In this document: positions 10,501 through 21,619 of the stretch, piece by piece
How the letters are laid out: each line of letters starts with the position of its first letter
Numbering within the stretch: position 1 is the first letter of the stretch
Source of the DNA: Hyalella azteca
Taxonomy: Eukaryota; Arthropoda; Malacostraca; Amphipoda; Hyalellidae
Assembly: GCF_000764305.2 (NCBI RefSeq)
Contig: NW_025941620.1
Coordinates: 620,001 to 684,000 of the forward strand
Direction of reading: 5' to 3'
Length of the DNA stretch: 64,000 nt
Position numbers and translations under genes: made by a program
Notes under the pieces: model-generated
The model's database searches: none
Seen by the model: the letters and a program-made list of their open reading frames with translations, nothing else
Told to the model about the DNA's origin: nothing

Positions 10501-13500
10501 CATAGTGCGGAGGCTGTCAGAAGCTGGCACATTTGGTGGGAATGAGTGCATTGTGGCTTTTGCGCGGCTGCACAACGTTATGGTTGTCATCCATCAGCTA
10601 AACACGGCTCTATGGACGGTAAGTACACTAGCAGCTTTATGATCTAACAAATTTCGCTGTCATGCAGTTCAGTTATTATTTTTCATTCAATTATTCACAT
10701 TTGTTTCTTACTTCTGTTTTTTCAATAGGTATTTATTGTATTATTAACTTATACCTACCGTATATTAGTACAGATTTTATTCAAACTCACAGTTCGATTT
10801 TGGTCATCAACTGGAGTCTTGATTACTTGGTGAACAAACACCTACTCTTCTGTAAAGCAACACATATTGTAATTGAATGAACGAACTGCCCTTCTAACTA
10901 CACCTCTTCCCTTGCAGATATGTGGGAGTGAGGACAGTGAATCTGATCCCAACCTTTATGAAGTGCATATTTCTTATCACAATGGGGACCACTACAACAG
11001 CGTCCGCAGAATGGGCGACTGTAGCAACAGTCCTGCGAACATCCGAACTGCGGTCAGCAAACAGGCATAGCCACTAATGTTCTTATACTTTAGTTAAACT
11101 TGTGATATTGCTACTTTTGTATAAATATTGACTACACTGCTGCTTTGTAGTTTCGTTGGAGTCAGAAATATTGTTTATTATACAGCTCATGAAGAATTTT
11201 CATTGCATTTATAATTTGTGCGGTTGAAGTTGACATCAAGTCGAATTTAACACATTAGAAATGATTTACATCTGTGGTCTGTAAAGCATAAAATATTCTC
11301 ATTGTTAGATTCTTACCTTGGAAAACAAGATAACTGGGCTGCCTTTCAACTCGCGAAGCACTACTTGCTTCGTTTCTTCTATGGGTATCCTAATTTTGAT
11401 TCTATGTATAAAAAATAATATGAAGATATATCTTCTTACGCTAGATGAGCACTTCTAGATGAAACTGAAAAATGAAAACACCTCAGGCTCTCAAAATCTT
11501 GGAATATTAATCTTAGAATATTCAAAAGAGAATACCTTACCTTCATCCAAACGAATGATCGGGACTTTTAAATGAGGAATAAATAATGCTTGAGTTTTAT
11601 TTTACTAGAGTTTATTGTTCACAGTTGCTGGTGATGAATGGCGGCAACAAGCAGCTGGAGCAGGACAGAGCTGAGCGCAGGGAGCTCGAGATACGTCTCA
11701 TGCACTGCACCAGTGAGACTTGCATACTTGATGGCGTACTCTTTAATGATACTTGGCGTTCTCTTTAATGATACTTGATAGCGTTCTCTTTAATGACACT
11801 TGATTGCGTTTTCTTTAATGAAGATGGCGTTCTCTTTAATGACACTTGATGGCGTTCTCTTTAATGATACTTGATGGCGTTCTCTTTAATGATACTTGAT
11901 AGCGTTCTCTTTAATGACACTTGATGGCGTTCTCTTTAATGACACTTAATTGCCTTCTATTTAATGATACTTAATGGCCGCTAAATGGCGTTCTCTTTAA
12001 TGACACTTAATGGCGTTCTCATTAATGATACTTGGCGATCTCTTTAATGACACTTGATGGCGTTCTTTTTAATGATACTTGATGGCGTTCTCTTTAATGA
12101 TACTTGATGGCGTTCTCTTTAATGATACTTGATGGGGTTCTCATTAATTATACTTTATGGCGTTCTCTTTAATGACACTTAATTGCCTTTTATTTAATGA
12201 TACTTAATGGCCGCTAAATGGCGTTCTCTTTAATGACACTTAATGGCGTTCTCTTTAATGACACTTAATGGCGTTCTCTTTAATGACACTTAATGGCGTT
12301 CTCATTAATGACACGTAATGGCGTTCTCTTTAATGACACTAATGGCGTTCTCTTTAGTGACACTTAATGGCGTTATCTTTAATGGCACTTGATTGCTTTC
12401 TTTTAATGATACTTAATGACGTTCCTTCTAATGAATCTATTGTTTTTTTTCTCGAATTACACTTATTGTCATTTTCTTCCTTTTTATCTTTCTTGATTGC
12501 TTTCTATAACTTATAGGAATCACAATGAAAATTGAAAACTACTATACTATCCATTATCTAGGATTAAAATATTGGCTTTGGTTCAGGCATTGGCTTCATT
12601 GGGAGTTTTTGTCTGTTTTTTTTTTTTTTTTGTAGGTTGAAATAGTTGGTTTCACTCCTACACTTCTGGAGTAGTATGTTAACATTGAATCTAATTTCAG
12701 GCAAGCCTTTCAAAATTCTATATAAATCTCAAAAGCAGTTGAGTGAAGACCAGCTTCAAGTTTTTATTTTTTAATTGGCAACTATTGTTATCTATTGCAG
12801 CTATTTTGTTCAAAAGTTTGTGTTCGATGGTCGAAACGTGATCAATTTATGTTCGGGATAACTTCACATTCATAGTCTCTTAAGAATTTTCTGCATTCCG
12901 GATATTTTTAGATTAATAGTAATACAAAAAAATCATTTTTGGCGCATTTTCTCATTTATGGAAAAAATGCACTATTGTGCTCGCCATGTCCGTCTGTCCG
13001 TCCGTCCGTGATCTCAAGTTTTCGTCGACGAGAAAATTCGCTCTCTGTCACTCACTGCAGTGAGTACTGAGTTATATTTTTTGCAGATTGCAAGGACGAG
13101 GAGCTCGTGAGACACTTCTTGGAGGAGCACAATTACAATTTTGACGAAGCTATCGAAGCGCTGCTTGTGCATATACATGAGAAGCCTCGAGGTGGGTGAT
13201 GGCTTGCATGAAATTAATAGAATTATGTTCATGTGAGCGCCGCCGTGGTCATGAGAATTATGTTCATGTGGGCGCCGCCGTGATCATGAGAATTATGTTC
13301 ATGTTGGCGCTGCCGTGGTCATGATGGAGAATTATGTTCATGTGAGCGCCGCCGTGGGCATGATAGAGAATTATGTTCATGTGAGCGCCGCCGTGGTCAT
13401 GATAGAGAATTATGTTCATGTGGGCGCCGCCGTGGGCATGAAAGAGAATTATGTTCATGTGAGCGCCGCCGTGGGCATGATAGAGAATTATGTTCATGTG

Positions 13501-15509
13501 GGCGCCGCCGTGATCATGATAGAGAATTATGTTCATGTGAGCGCCGCCGTGATCATGATAGAGAATTATGAAGAGAATTATGTTCATGTGGGCGCCGCCG
13601 TGGTCATGATAGAGAATTATGTTCATGTGGGCGCCGCCGTGATCATGATGGAGAATTATGTTCATGTGGGCACCGCCGTGGTCATGATGTAGAATTATGT
13701 TCATGTAAGCATCGCTGTGGTCATGGGAGAATTATGTTCATGTGGGCGCCGCCGTGAACATGAAAGTACGAGAGTCGCTGAGAAAAAAAAAATTAATATT
13801 CTACCATTACTATCTTCAAGTTTCTCCCGTTCGTAAATTTTACTCCTTTAGAATTCAGATCGAGTTTGGTGACCTTATTCACTATTCAGCCTTCTGGTTG
13901 AGCAAAAAAATGATCCATTATGATTGATTTTCTCTGCTATCTCCAATCAATTCCGATTACCAAATGTAAGTTAATTTAGAAAAATGAACTTTAGACAAAA
14001 TTCAACACTAAAGTGATTTATTTATTTTATTTAAAGCAATATCGAGGATACAATAGCAAATGATTCAGCAGCATGAACATATATATTCACGTAAAATTCA
14101 ACATTCAAGTGATGATTTCTTTCATATAGCAATATCGGGAACACCCTCAAATTATTCAGCAACTTAGACTATCCATGCAAAATTTAACGTAAAAAATTTT
14201 GCAGAGCTTCAGGGGGGGGGGGAGATGGGCCGGAGGAGGGGGGAGTCTATCAATGCAAATCTATCAATGTATCAATGCAAAATCGCGGGTATCAGTGCAA
14301 AATGTCTATCAATGCAATGTCTATCCATGCAAAATTTAACGTTAGAAATTTTGCAGAGCTTCACGGGGGTGAGATGGGCCGCAGGAGGGGGGAGGTGACG
14401 GCGCTGTGGCGCGAGGACGGCAGCGGCAGCAGAGTCCTGGGGCAGGAGGCGGCCGCCCTCGCTCTCGCCGAGTCCACAAGTCTGTTCAAATGCAAGATTT
14501 TTCTTATTGATAACTTTCCCTCTGTTACTAACCTCTGAAAGCTACTAGTAATTGTTCCAAATTTTTACGGTATGTGGCACTTCAGCTACGTTCAGTAACT
14601 TTAAGGTATCATTTCGTACTACCAATATTTATCAAATCATGAATTACCCTGCATCTTCTATCCATTCTTGTGATTCCTATTGCCCTTACTGTCTCACTGT
14701 GAAGAAAAATAATAAGGTATAGATACGTAAGAGAAACATTAACACTATTACTTTCAAAGCCTCCTTCAAGGAACGATGCAACTCATGAATGCGACTGATA
14801 TGTTTTTCGAAGTGTTTCAGTGACTGGGGTAATCCTCTCAATTGTCGATAAAATAGCATCCTTTTACACACAATTTTGAATATCATCCTCTGGCGTTATA
14901 TCTGTGTATTCATGAGGCCTTTAGAGTAAATTGTTCATTGTTGGGATGAGTCCATAAGTCCTTTTTGTTTGCTTTCCTTGTACGCTAAACGCAGATCACG
15001 TTGTGCAGGCACAATGGAAGCCCCTAAAGATGGCTGGAGAGGCAGTGGCTCTACTGCTGAAAAACTCCAAGCCAAACTGAAACAACCTGTGAGTGGATAA
15101 TTACCTTTTCTAGCGTTCATTTCGATTTATTGTGATCCACAATACATTAGGCTAAGTATATTTTCTTTTAAGCGTTTATTACTTTTCAAAAAATAATATT
15201 ATTATAGCAATAATTATCTGTTAAATTTGTGGCTGCAACTTTTCGTTATGGGTACACCGTTTTGTTCAACTTCATATTGGCAAGAAAGTATTGAATAGGG
15301 TACTTATGTTTTTTAACCTCAACTGGTGATTATTGCAGCACATATCCAACACCAAGCGTCAGGAGCTCAAGAAGCAACTGAAGAAGCAACAGCAGCGCGA
15401 CCGCAAACGTCATTCTGAGGCCGAGGACGCGTCGCTCGACTCCGATTACGGAATGTCTGACGACTGCCACACCATCGTCGTACCTGACATTGCTTGCCTT
15501 CGCATATGA
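7551..15509 (+). CDS. OTUD3: OTU domain-containing protein 3, deubiquitinase
   Basis: Cysteine protease of the OTU family that removes ubiquitin from proteins. Ten exons join in phase to 396 aa, close to the 398 aa of human OTUD3: 7551-7639, 8404-8541, 10167-10315, 10506-10618, 10918-11052, 11625-11712, 13087-13191, 14357-14479, 15009-15088 and 15339-15509 (TGA). The start MARKREES has the family's basic N-terminus. Residues about 60-175 form the OTU fold: MLGLAMREIPGDG then NCLFGALADQ (catalytic Asp loop and Cys), FEPFVEDD, ECIVAFARLHNVMVVIHQLN, and DHYNSVRR (catalytic His). Exon 7 encodes a UBA-like segment (DEELVRHFLEEHNYNFDEA), exon 8 the family motif ALWREDGSGSRVLG, and the last exon a Lys/Gln-rich tail. 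Intron 2 has a GC donor and contains an N gap; the donors of introns 5 (GTCAGC) and 8 (GTCTGT) are weak but are the ones that keep phase. Human OTUD3 has Arg where this protein has Gly after NCLF. Confidence 0.95.
8160..8318 (+). repeat. Short dispersed repeat, copy 1 (OTUD3 intron 1)
   Basis: Begins GCGCATTCCCTCATTTATGG, contains a run of GTCCGTC/GTCTGTC units, then AAGAAAATGCGCTC, CACTCACTGCTGTGAGT and GAGTTATATTTTTT. The ends GCGCATT and AATGCGC are inverted. It ends about 85 bp before OTUD3 exon 2. A second copy lies at 12942-13080. Confidence 0.75.
8542..8543 (+). other. Non-canonical GC splice donor of OTUD3 intron 2
   Basis: Exon 2 ends GGAGATGG and the intron begins GCAAGT. The next exon starts AAATTGC after ATGCAG, so the join reads Gly-Asp-Gly-Asn-Cys, the invariant active-site loop of the family. 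No GT nearby restores this reading. Confidence 0.85.
8859..9034 (+). mobile_element. Left end of a DNA transposon related to the one at 60962-62236, cut by the assembly gap
   Basis: Starts TACCGTCAACCGGGGTAAC and continues with CAAAACTAA, ATATTGCAAAACTAAAAAT and TCAACATTTTT, matching the left 130 bp of the element in MED4 intron 1. The rest would lie in the N gap. Confidence 0.7.
9018..9034 (+). other. Apparent Nextera transposase-adapter remnant at the gap edge
   Basis: The last 17 bases before the N run read GTCTCTTATACACATCT, the 3' part of the Tn5 mosaic-end sequence used in tagmentation libraries. This is library sequence left in the contig end, not genomic DNA. Confidence 0.9.
9035..9893. 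other. Assembly gap (859 N)
   Basis: Run of N within OTUD3 intron 2. The reconstructed protein is continuous across it, so no coding exon appears to be missing. Confidence 0.98.
11729..12430 (+). repeat. 25-bp minisatellite in OTUD3 intron 6
   Basis: About 28 imperfect copies of a unit close to GGCGTTCTCTTTAATGACAC plus TTGAT. It starts about 16 bases after the exon 6 donor. A higher-order segment (TTGCC, TATTTAATGATACTTAATGG, CCGCTAAATGGCG) occurs twice, near 11949 and 12180, showing block duplication. Confidence 0.93.
12942..13080 (+). repeat. Short dispersed repeat, copy 2, abutting the OTUD3 exon 7 acceptor
   Basis: Same family as 8160-8318. It contains inverted ends (GCGCATTTTCTC near the start, GAGAAAATTCGC inside) and the perfect palindrome ACTCACTGCAGTGAGT. 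Its terminal TTATATTTTTT runs straight into GCAG and exon 7 at 13087. Confidence 0.8.
13205..13765 (+). repeat. 39-bp minisatellite in OTUD3 intron 7
   Basis: About 14 copies of a unit containing GAGAATTATGTTCATGTGGG then CGCCGCCGTGGTCATGATA; the first few are about 36 bp. Because 39 is a multiple of three, long frames stay open on both strands (for example MNIILYHDHGGAH repeated). These are repeat artefacts, not genes. It starts about 15 bases after the exon 7 donor. Confidence 0.93.
14180..14250 (+). repeat. Partial duplication of the OTUD3 exon 8 acceptor region
   Basis: The segment TTTTGCAGAGCTTCA, then a G-run, GAGATGGGCC and GGAGG copies the real acceptor and first 40 bases of exon 8 at 14345-14395, then breaks off into ATCAATGCAAA repeats. 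It is an abortive pseudo-exon: the coding part is cut after about 45 bases. Confidence 0.8.
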
Positions 15510-18420
15510 ACCGTGGGATACAAGCTAAACCTAATAACGCTTACTTGCAGCCACTCATATCAACCTCGAGCTGACATTATGAACCCTCTAAACCCAGCAT
15601 TGCTTGTTTGCAGCCACTCCCATCAACCTCCAGCTGGCACATACCCATCATCATCTGCTAAAAGAAACTCAGTAACGCCTCACTCTTGATCGCTCGGATG
15701 AAACTCTTCCTTGAAGTAGAACTTGTGATCGCTTGGATGAACTTGATCGCTTGGATGAACCTCTTTCTTGGGTTCGAATGAACTTCGTCTGTGAGCCTGA
15801 AGCTTCTACTTCGCGCGCAATTTCAACACTTGAGCTCACTAACCTCCCGCTCCTTACCTACCAAATTTACTCCTGAAAACTTCCTACTCAAGACTGCACT
15901 TGTAAATCAATTGGAATCGAGGCTATCGTCAACACGTTGAAATTGTATTATGGAAACTTTTGCTCAAGACTTTAGCTGAAATTTGATTCAAAAGCAACTC
16001 ATGGTCCATTTTTTGTTGTTCTGCGTTTACTTTTTCGTTCTTCAAGGATGCTGGCAAGTTTGCGCGACTCACTCGTGTTACCTTTTCATTAGACGACGGA
16101 TTTTTTTCTCACGTTCTGTGTTTTAATATGGAAGTTCAGTGCAATGTTTAGCTTTGAATTCGTCGTCTGGCGTGATATTTCAACTTGATACTATTGATGA
16201 ATGCGACCTCTTGCGCAATATTTCAATAAGATACTTGAGCTTCAGTTCTAAATTTGACAGAATATTTTAACACAACATCAAATCAACGATATCTGACACT
16301 ATTTTCAGATTATATATTTGTGTTAGCGGATAACGACCGCCGCAATATTTCAACGAGCTCTTAATGCTCGTATTTGTCATCTTAGGCGCAGTATTGAAGT
16401 ACAATATCTGCGCTTGAATGTAATGTCTGGAACGATATTCGTGTTGTAAAATGTGTGCACTTGAATGAGACGTCTAACACATTATTCAAGTGCAATATGT
16501 TCGCTTGAATTAAACGCCTGGTGCAGTAGCCCAAACAATGTTTTCGCTTGGACTTGACCATTCTGGTCATATTTCAGCGTGGTATTACATTTATTTGACG
16601 TTGCAGTTATTTTATTTTGGCGCTGAATTAGAATGTTGTTACGTATTTAGCAGATTAAGCAACACAAATAGTTCATTTTGATGTTTATTGAAAAATTTCT
16701 AACCTGTTGATGCTTTTGAGCTCCATTTTTTTTCATGGCTGGTCGAACCGGTTGCTCTCTTGACTAGTTAGGCTGTCAGGATATCGTGCTAATTATCATT
16801 CGGCTATTTCTATTTCATATCCTGCCTATAATTAACTATTATTGTTCAAATCAGGTAACGGGTTGCTGCTAACCTAGTGGGTTAAGATTCCGTTAAAGCT
16901 TTCACTAAGCCGTCTTGTCGCAGGTAACTACAAATTGGTCACTGTCCTGGATTTGGCTTTCTTAATGATACTAAAACTTTCCACGGAGAGAAATATGTGA
17001 GAAAAGCGATGCACTTTTGTGGGTTATCCTGACTGTTTGGTCCGGCATGAGAGTTAATTATTGCTACGTCCGCTCTCTGCCAGTTCTGTAGGCAAGAAAG
17101 TGTCACGTTATGGACAACGACCCAACAAGGGATTTAAGCGTCTTTCGTTCTCAACGACTTGCATCTCGGAATTTTTCAACTAAGTTTTGCGTGACCGTGC
17201 ACAAAATTACTAGAATTTTTTTTTTTTTGTATTGTAATACCTCTGAATGTTTATTAACTTGTAAGAGAGAAATTAATCTTTCCTGTGCTTGTTAATTAGG
17301 CTCTAGTGGTACCTACACTTTTTCGTGCTCTTGAATCTGTAAGGGATTATCAGTGCTATTTAATTGTCCGAAAAAAAGCCAGCGACACGAACATAGCAAT
17401 CGAATTTTTTTAAAGTCAGTTCAGTCAAATACGACCATCGTTATGCGTGTATAGTACAGTTAATACCAGAGAATGTATTCTAACTGCGGACTTCGAGCCG
17501 AGACTTTATTTCTTTATCCTAGAATTATTGATTTAAATTATTTATTGATATTGATTATTATTGATATTGATTGTTGTTTGCGAAGATGTACTTCAGCTTA
17601 GCGATATACAATGACATTAATGAAGTGATACTTTAATTTCTTCATCATTGCACCCATTATTTTTTTCGTGTTTCTTATTTCGTCCAATTCGCTTCCTTCC
17701 TATTTATTTATTTCTATTCCTACTTGAGTTTTCCATGACTCCAGAGGTGACGTGTCAAGTTTGACCAGACGTGCCAGCGATTGCCACGTCATGACCATGG
17801 GACGAACTATTCACTCCATGTAGAAACTTATATTCATTATTTTGTTCAAAGATGGTGAGTTCTTTTTTAGCGTACTTTCTCCGTAAATGTATCGAATTCC
17901 ATAAATCATGTAGTAAGTTAAACAGAAGCTAAATCTCTTAGAATCAGGAACTGAAACAAATGTTTATAGTGGTTTATAGATTAGCAAAATATTTGGCGCT
18001 TTAAGTGAAATATTTTATGTTAACATCGCCAACTGAACTAAATGCTTTAATGTTGCATGGGTAGTACGATGTAATGTATAGATACCAGAGCATGATGCGC
18101 CGGACACTTTACATATTAAGCAAGTATGTTGGCAAGTAAACATTAATGTTCTGCAACATGCATACCAACAGCGGCAACGATCACCATTGAAAGTAAGATC
18201 ATGTGAAATGTTCAAAGATTTGGCGCCAAGGAACTTGGACCACGCACTACCTCTCATGTATGATAACAAATGTTATTATAAGCTATCGTAGCTATATGAA
18301 GAGAAGCTATATATAGAATTATATGTGAGCCGTTAAGCTTAGATAATAATTTACGCTAATTCTAGGAGAATTGATTCGTTAATAGTTCTACAGTAATAAA
18401 GTCAAGACGTCTCGTGTGTT
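15510..18420. other. OTUD3 3' flank and intergenic sequence
   Basis: Probably begins with the OTUD3 3' UTR. No gene recognised. Scattered AT-rich sequence; the first clear AATAAA-type signal on + in good context is near 18395. ATG followed directly by GTGAGT at 17852 resembles a one-codon first exon but no downstream exon could be joined to it. Confidence 0.35.
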
Positions 18421-18424
18421 CGAC

Positions 18425-18680
18425 ATCTTCTACGAGGGTCTCCGTCCCCGCTGCTCTTCAATTCTATTCTCCGTCCCTGCTACTGTTCACTTGTCCCTTC
18501 TTCATCTCTGCTCCTCTGAACCTGTCCCTTCTTCATCTCTGCTCCTCTGAACCTGTCTCTTCTTCATCCCTGCTGCTCTGAACCTGTCCCTTCTTCATCC
18601 CTGCTTCTCTGAACATGTCCCCTCTTCATTGCAGCTGCTCTAACGCCTTTCCCTTCTTCTATCCCGTAGCTTTTCATCTG
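18425..18680 (+). repeat. 31-bp pyrimidine-rich minisatellite
   Basis: About eight diverging copies of a unit near CCTGTCCCTTCTTCATCTCT plus GCTCCTCTGAA. Confidence 0.8.
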
Positions 18681-21619
18681 TCCCTTCTTGGAAATTGCGG
18701 CTGTACCTTCTTCGTTCATGTTCACATATTTTTACGTTTCTGCTGCTGCTCACCGGTTTTTTTTCGTCTATTGCTGATCTAATGCAATGCAGTTGTCCCT
18801 ATGAGGCGATAACGCCGCTTCTTTATTGCCAGTTTCAGCGCCGTGAATGTGCTAGAATTTTCAGCATTCGTTGGTGCGGAATTTTTCGGATTCAGGATAA
18901 TTTTGGAGTGAACGGCGGTGCGTCTTTTTCTCGACTGAACGGCTATGTGCCTCTTTGCTTGACACATTTGGTGCGTCATCGACCGAAGTAGTGCAACACC
19001 CGTGGAATTAATCTCCTTAGCCATTGGACTCGTTCATCACACTCCGTCGCCATTGACACATTGACGCGTCATCATTTACGATAGTGAGGATGCTAACAAA
19101 ATGTCATGTTCTTGATTAATAAGTTTTGTTTGTGTTGTTCAATATATAGATACGTTGTGCTCCTTCGAGCTTAGGTCAGCTGCATGATGGTGAATTTATT
19201 TTGAATGATACACCTCGAATTTAAAAAGTTGCTCAAGTATTGATTTGCACTTCGCCGCACAGTCTCTGCTTTTTCGTGTTATGAATAATGTTTATGATTT
19301 CAATTTTCTTTAACGCCGCTATTTGTTGGTGAGGCACATGGTGCAGTGTCTATGCTTACGTTTTCCCTCTTGTGGAACACTGAGGGCTGGCGCGCAAGAA
19401 ATTTTCGTAAGTACGACGGCTTTGAATTTAATTCATTCAGAATGTAAACGATTGCAAAGCAACGATAAATAAACCGAAATGGTCGACAGAAAAAATGTAT
19501 TACGAGAACTAATTGAGTTATAAAGGTGAAACACAAATACTTGTTCAATATGGGCCAATATATTTCTGCTTAATCCGCTAACTTTCGAGGATTTTCTGTG
19601 TAATTAAAGGATCGGACAAACCGTGTACAGCAATGACGATTATCGAGCTCCTATTTTCAGGTAGAAATACAATTATAAATGATCACGATATGATGTATTA
19701 GAAGGTTGTCGAATTGACATACCATCTAAGTGAATGTTATGCAAGTTCATTGTTTACTGTAGGGCCTCAAATGTGGATTATCTGAACGATTTCAACGAAA
19801 AACAAAACCAAATCTTGACACGAACAGTGAAGGTAATTTCAGCGTGTTTCAGTGCATTTCGGATCTTTCGCCTCTAACAACATTGAACTTATAGCTAAAT
19901 TGCATTTGATTTTCTTACAAATACATATATCGCATTGAAATGTAAAGTTTTATTTAATTACCAAATTTTCGTCGCCAAGTCGTAACTTTCAAGGCTGATT
20001 AGATATGACAATTTTTTAATACAAATCAAGTGTTCATATTTTTTCCTACTGTTATTGTTAATTAAAAACGCAGTTCGCAATCGATCTTCGCGCTTTAAAA
20101 GGCTTCAATTCCCTGATCGCTTTCATGTCAACATAGCAATAGATAGGGAATAATCAGAACAAAAGTCTAGCTTCCTGCTGTGTATTCAATAATTTTCTAG
20201 CAGCTGCATGGTCGCACAGAAGCGATGCTTCTCAAAACGAGTTACAACAAAGCTTATGGCAAAAGATAAGCATTTCTTAATCACCGGGAAACTAGGCTTA
20301 GCACAATCATGCTCTATATGGCGAGAAGAGAGCAGTACATCCCTGGTGTACGATGCGCGCGGATCACGGGTATTATAACATTACATGTATGCTAAAAAAA
20401 CGAGGATGAGCCATTGCGTGAACTCAAAAGATCAAAAAAATTCCCAAACCAATTACACTTTCTTTTGAATAATTTTCTTATCATTAAATAAACAAGATCT
20501 TTAGAATGTTCATCGAATCAGGCCAAAACTGAGCAATTCAACAGCTGTAGACCTCGCTTTCATTTCAGCAGTTATTGTTACATAGACTCGATAGCAACAA
20601 TGGAATGTAATAAATTAAAGATGACGTATTAATTACATAACGTATTTAGGCTATACATGGTAGATCAAAAGCAAAATAACCCTACAGTCACCTATTTTAC
20701 AATTAATTTCATAACAGAAGTACTAAGTAGTAATAACGATGGCTTACGTCGCAAGGAAAACAAATAAAAAAAATCTTTAGAAATGCAGTCGCATTACTCG
20801 TTATGCTTGTTAGCCGTATGTATATGCAGATAATGTGGCACATAGTTCAGTAACACATCCTTAATTACACGAAAACGACTTATAATACAATAACCTCTAT
20901 TTGTGGCACTACACGATACCCGATCTTTTATAAATTATATTCAGTTTTAGAAATGCTAAAAATGATTTAAATATGTAAATAGATTGCGCGGTCCTGCACA
21001 ATATGCAGAGCTTTCCGTGACAAATATTGACTCGAAATATCTAGCGAATAAGAACAGCTCGGTTGCTTAGAAGATTCAGCATTTAAATAACATTGTAATT
21101 ATAAAAACGTATAATCGTCAACTGAAATCTGGTGCGACAAAGCAAAAAATTGAGCTGTCTTCTCCGCATAACCTAATGTGGAAATAATCTTAAAACATTT
21201 ATATATCTAAACTATGATCTGGTAATACCGGAATATGAACATATAAACGAACTCGTGTAGTTTGACTTAAACAGCTGCACACCAAACATGGTCTGAAATA
21301 CCCAGTCATCATTTCAGAAGTGTATAAAATTAACATTAACAAACACTTAAACTTCACCAGAACGAGAATTGTGCGTGGAAATCACGGCGTAGTTCAATGA
21401 TATGTAATGTCAACACCAGACCTAACTAGCTCCCTGAGGTGCCTTGAAATTAAACCGATAAAAACTACCAAGTATCGAATTGTGAAAAAATCAATGAGCT
21501 ACATTCAATCCTAAGGAATCCCGAAGCATTCAGCCATTCACTGCATGCACTGTGACTACGTTGCGGCATGCAAGATTTTAATTGCAGTAAGTGCATTATT
21601 ATAGTTAATAATGAAGGTT
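18681..21619. other. Intergenic region and probable OAF 3' UTR
   Basis: No coding region with domain or splice support on either strand. Part nearest 21619 is likely 3' UTR of the minus-strand OAF gene; its poly(A) site was not fixed. Confidence 0.35.

Noticed and set aside
13264..13704. 146-codon minus and 125-codon plus ORFs
   Set aside because: Products of the 39-bp minisatellite (period divisible by three), inside an OTUD3 intron.
17852..17860. ATG followed by GTGAGT, a possible one-codon first exon
   Set aside because: Upstream ATGs are present and no downstream exon could be joined.
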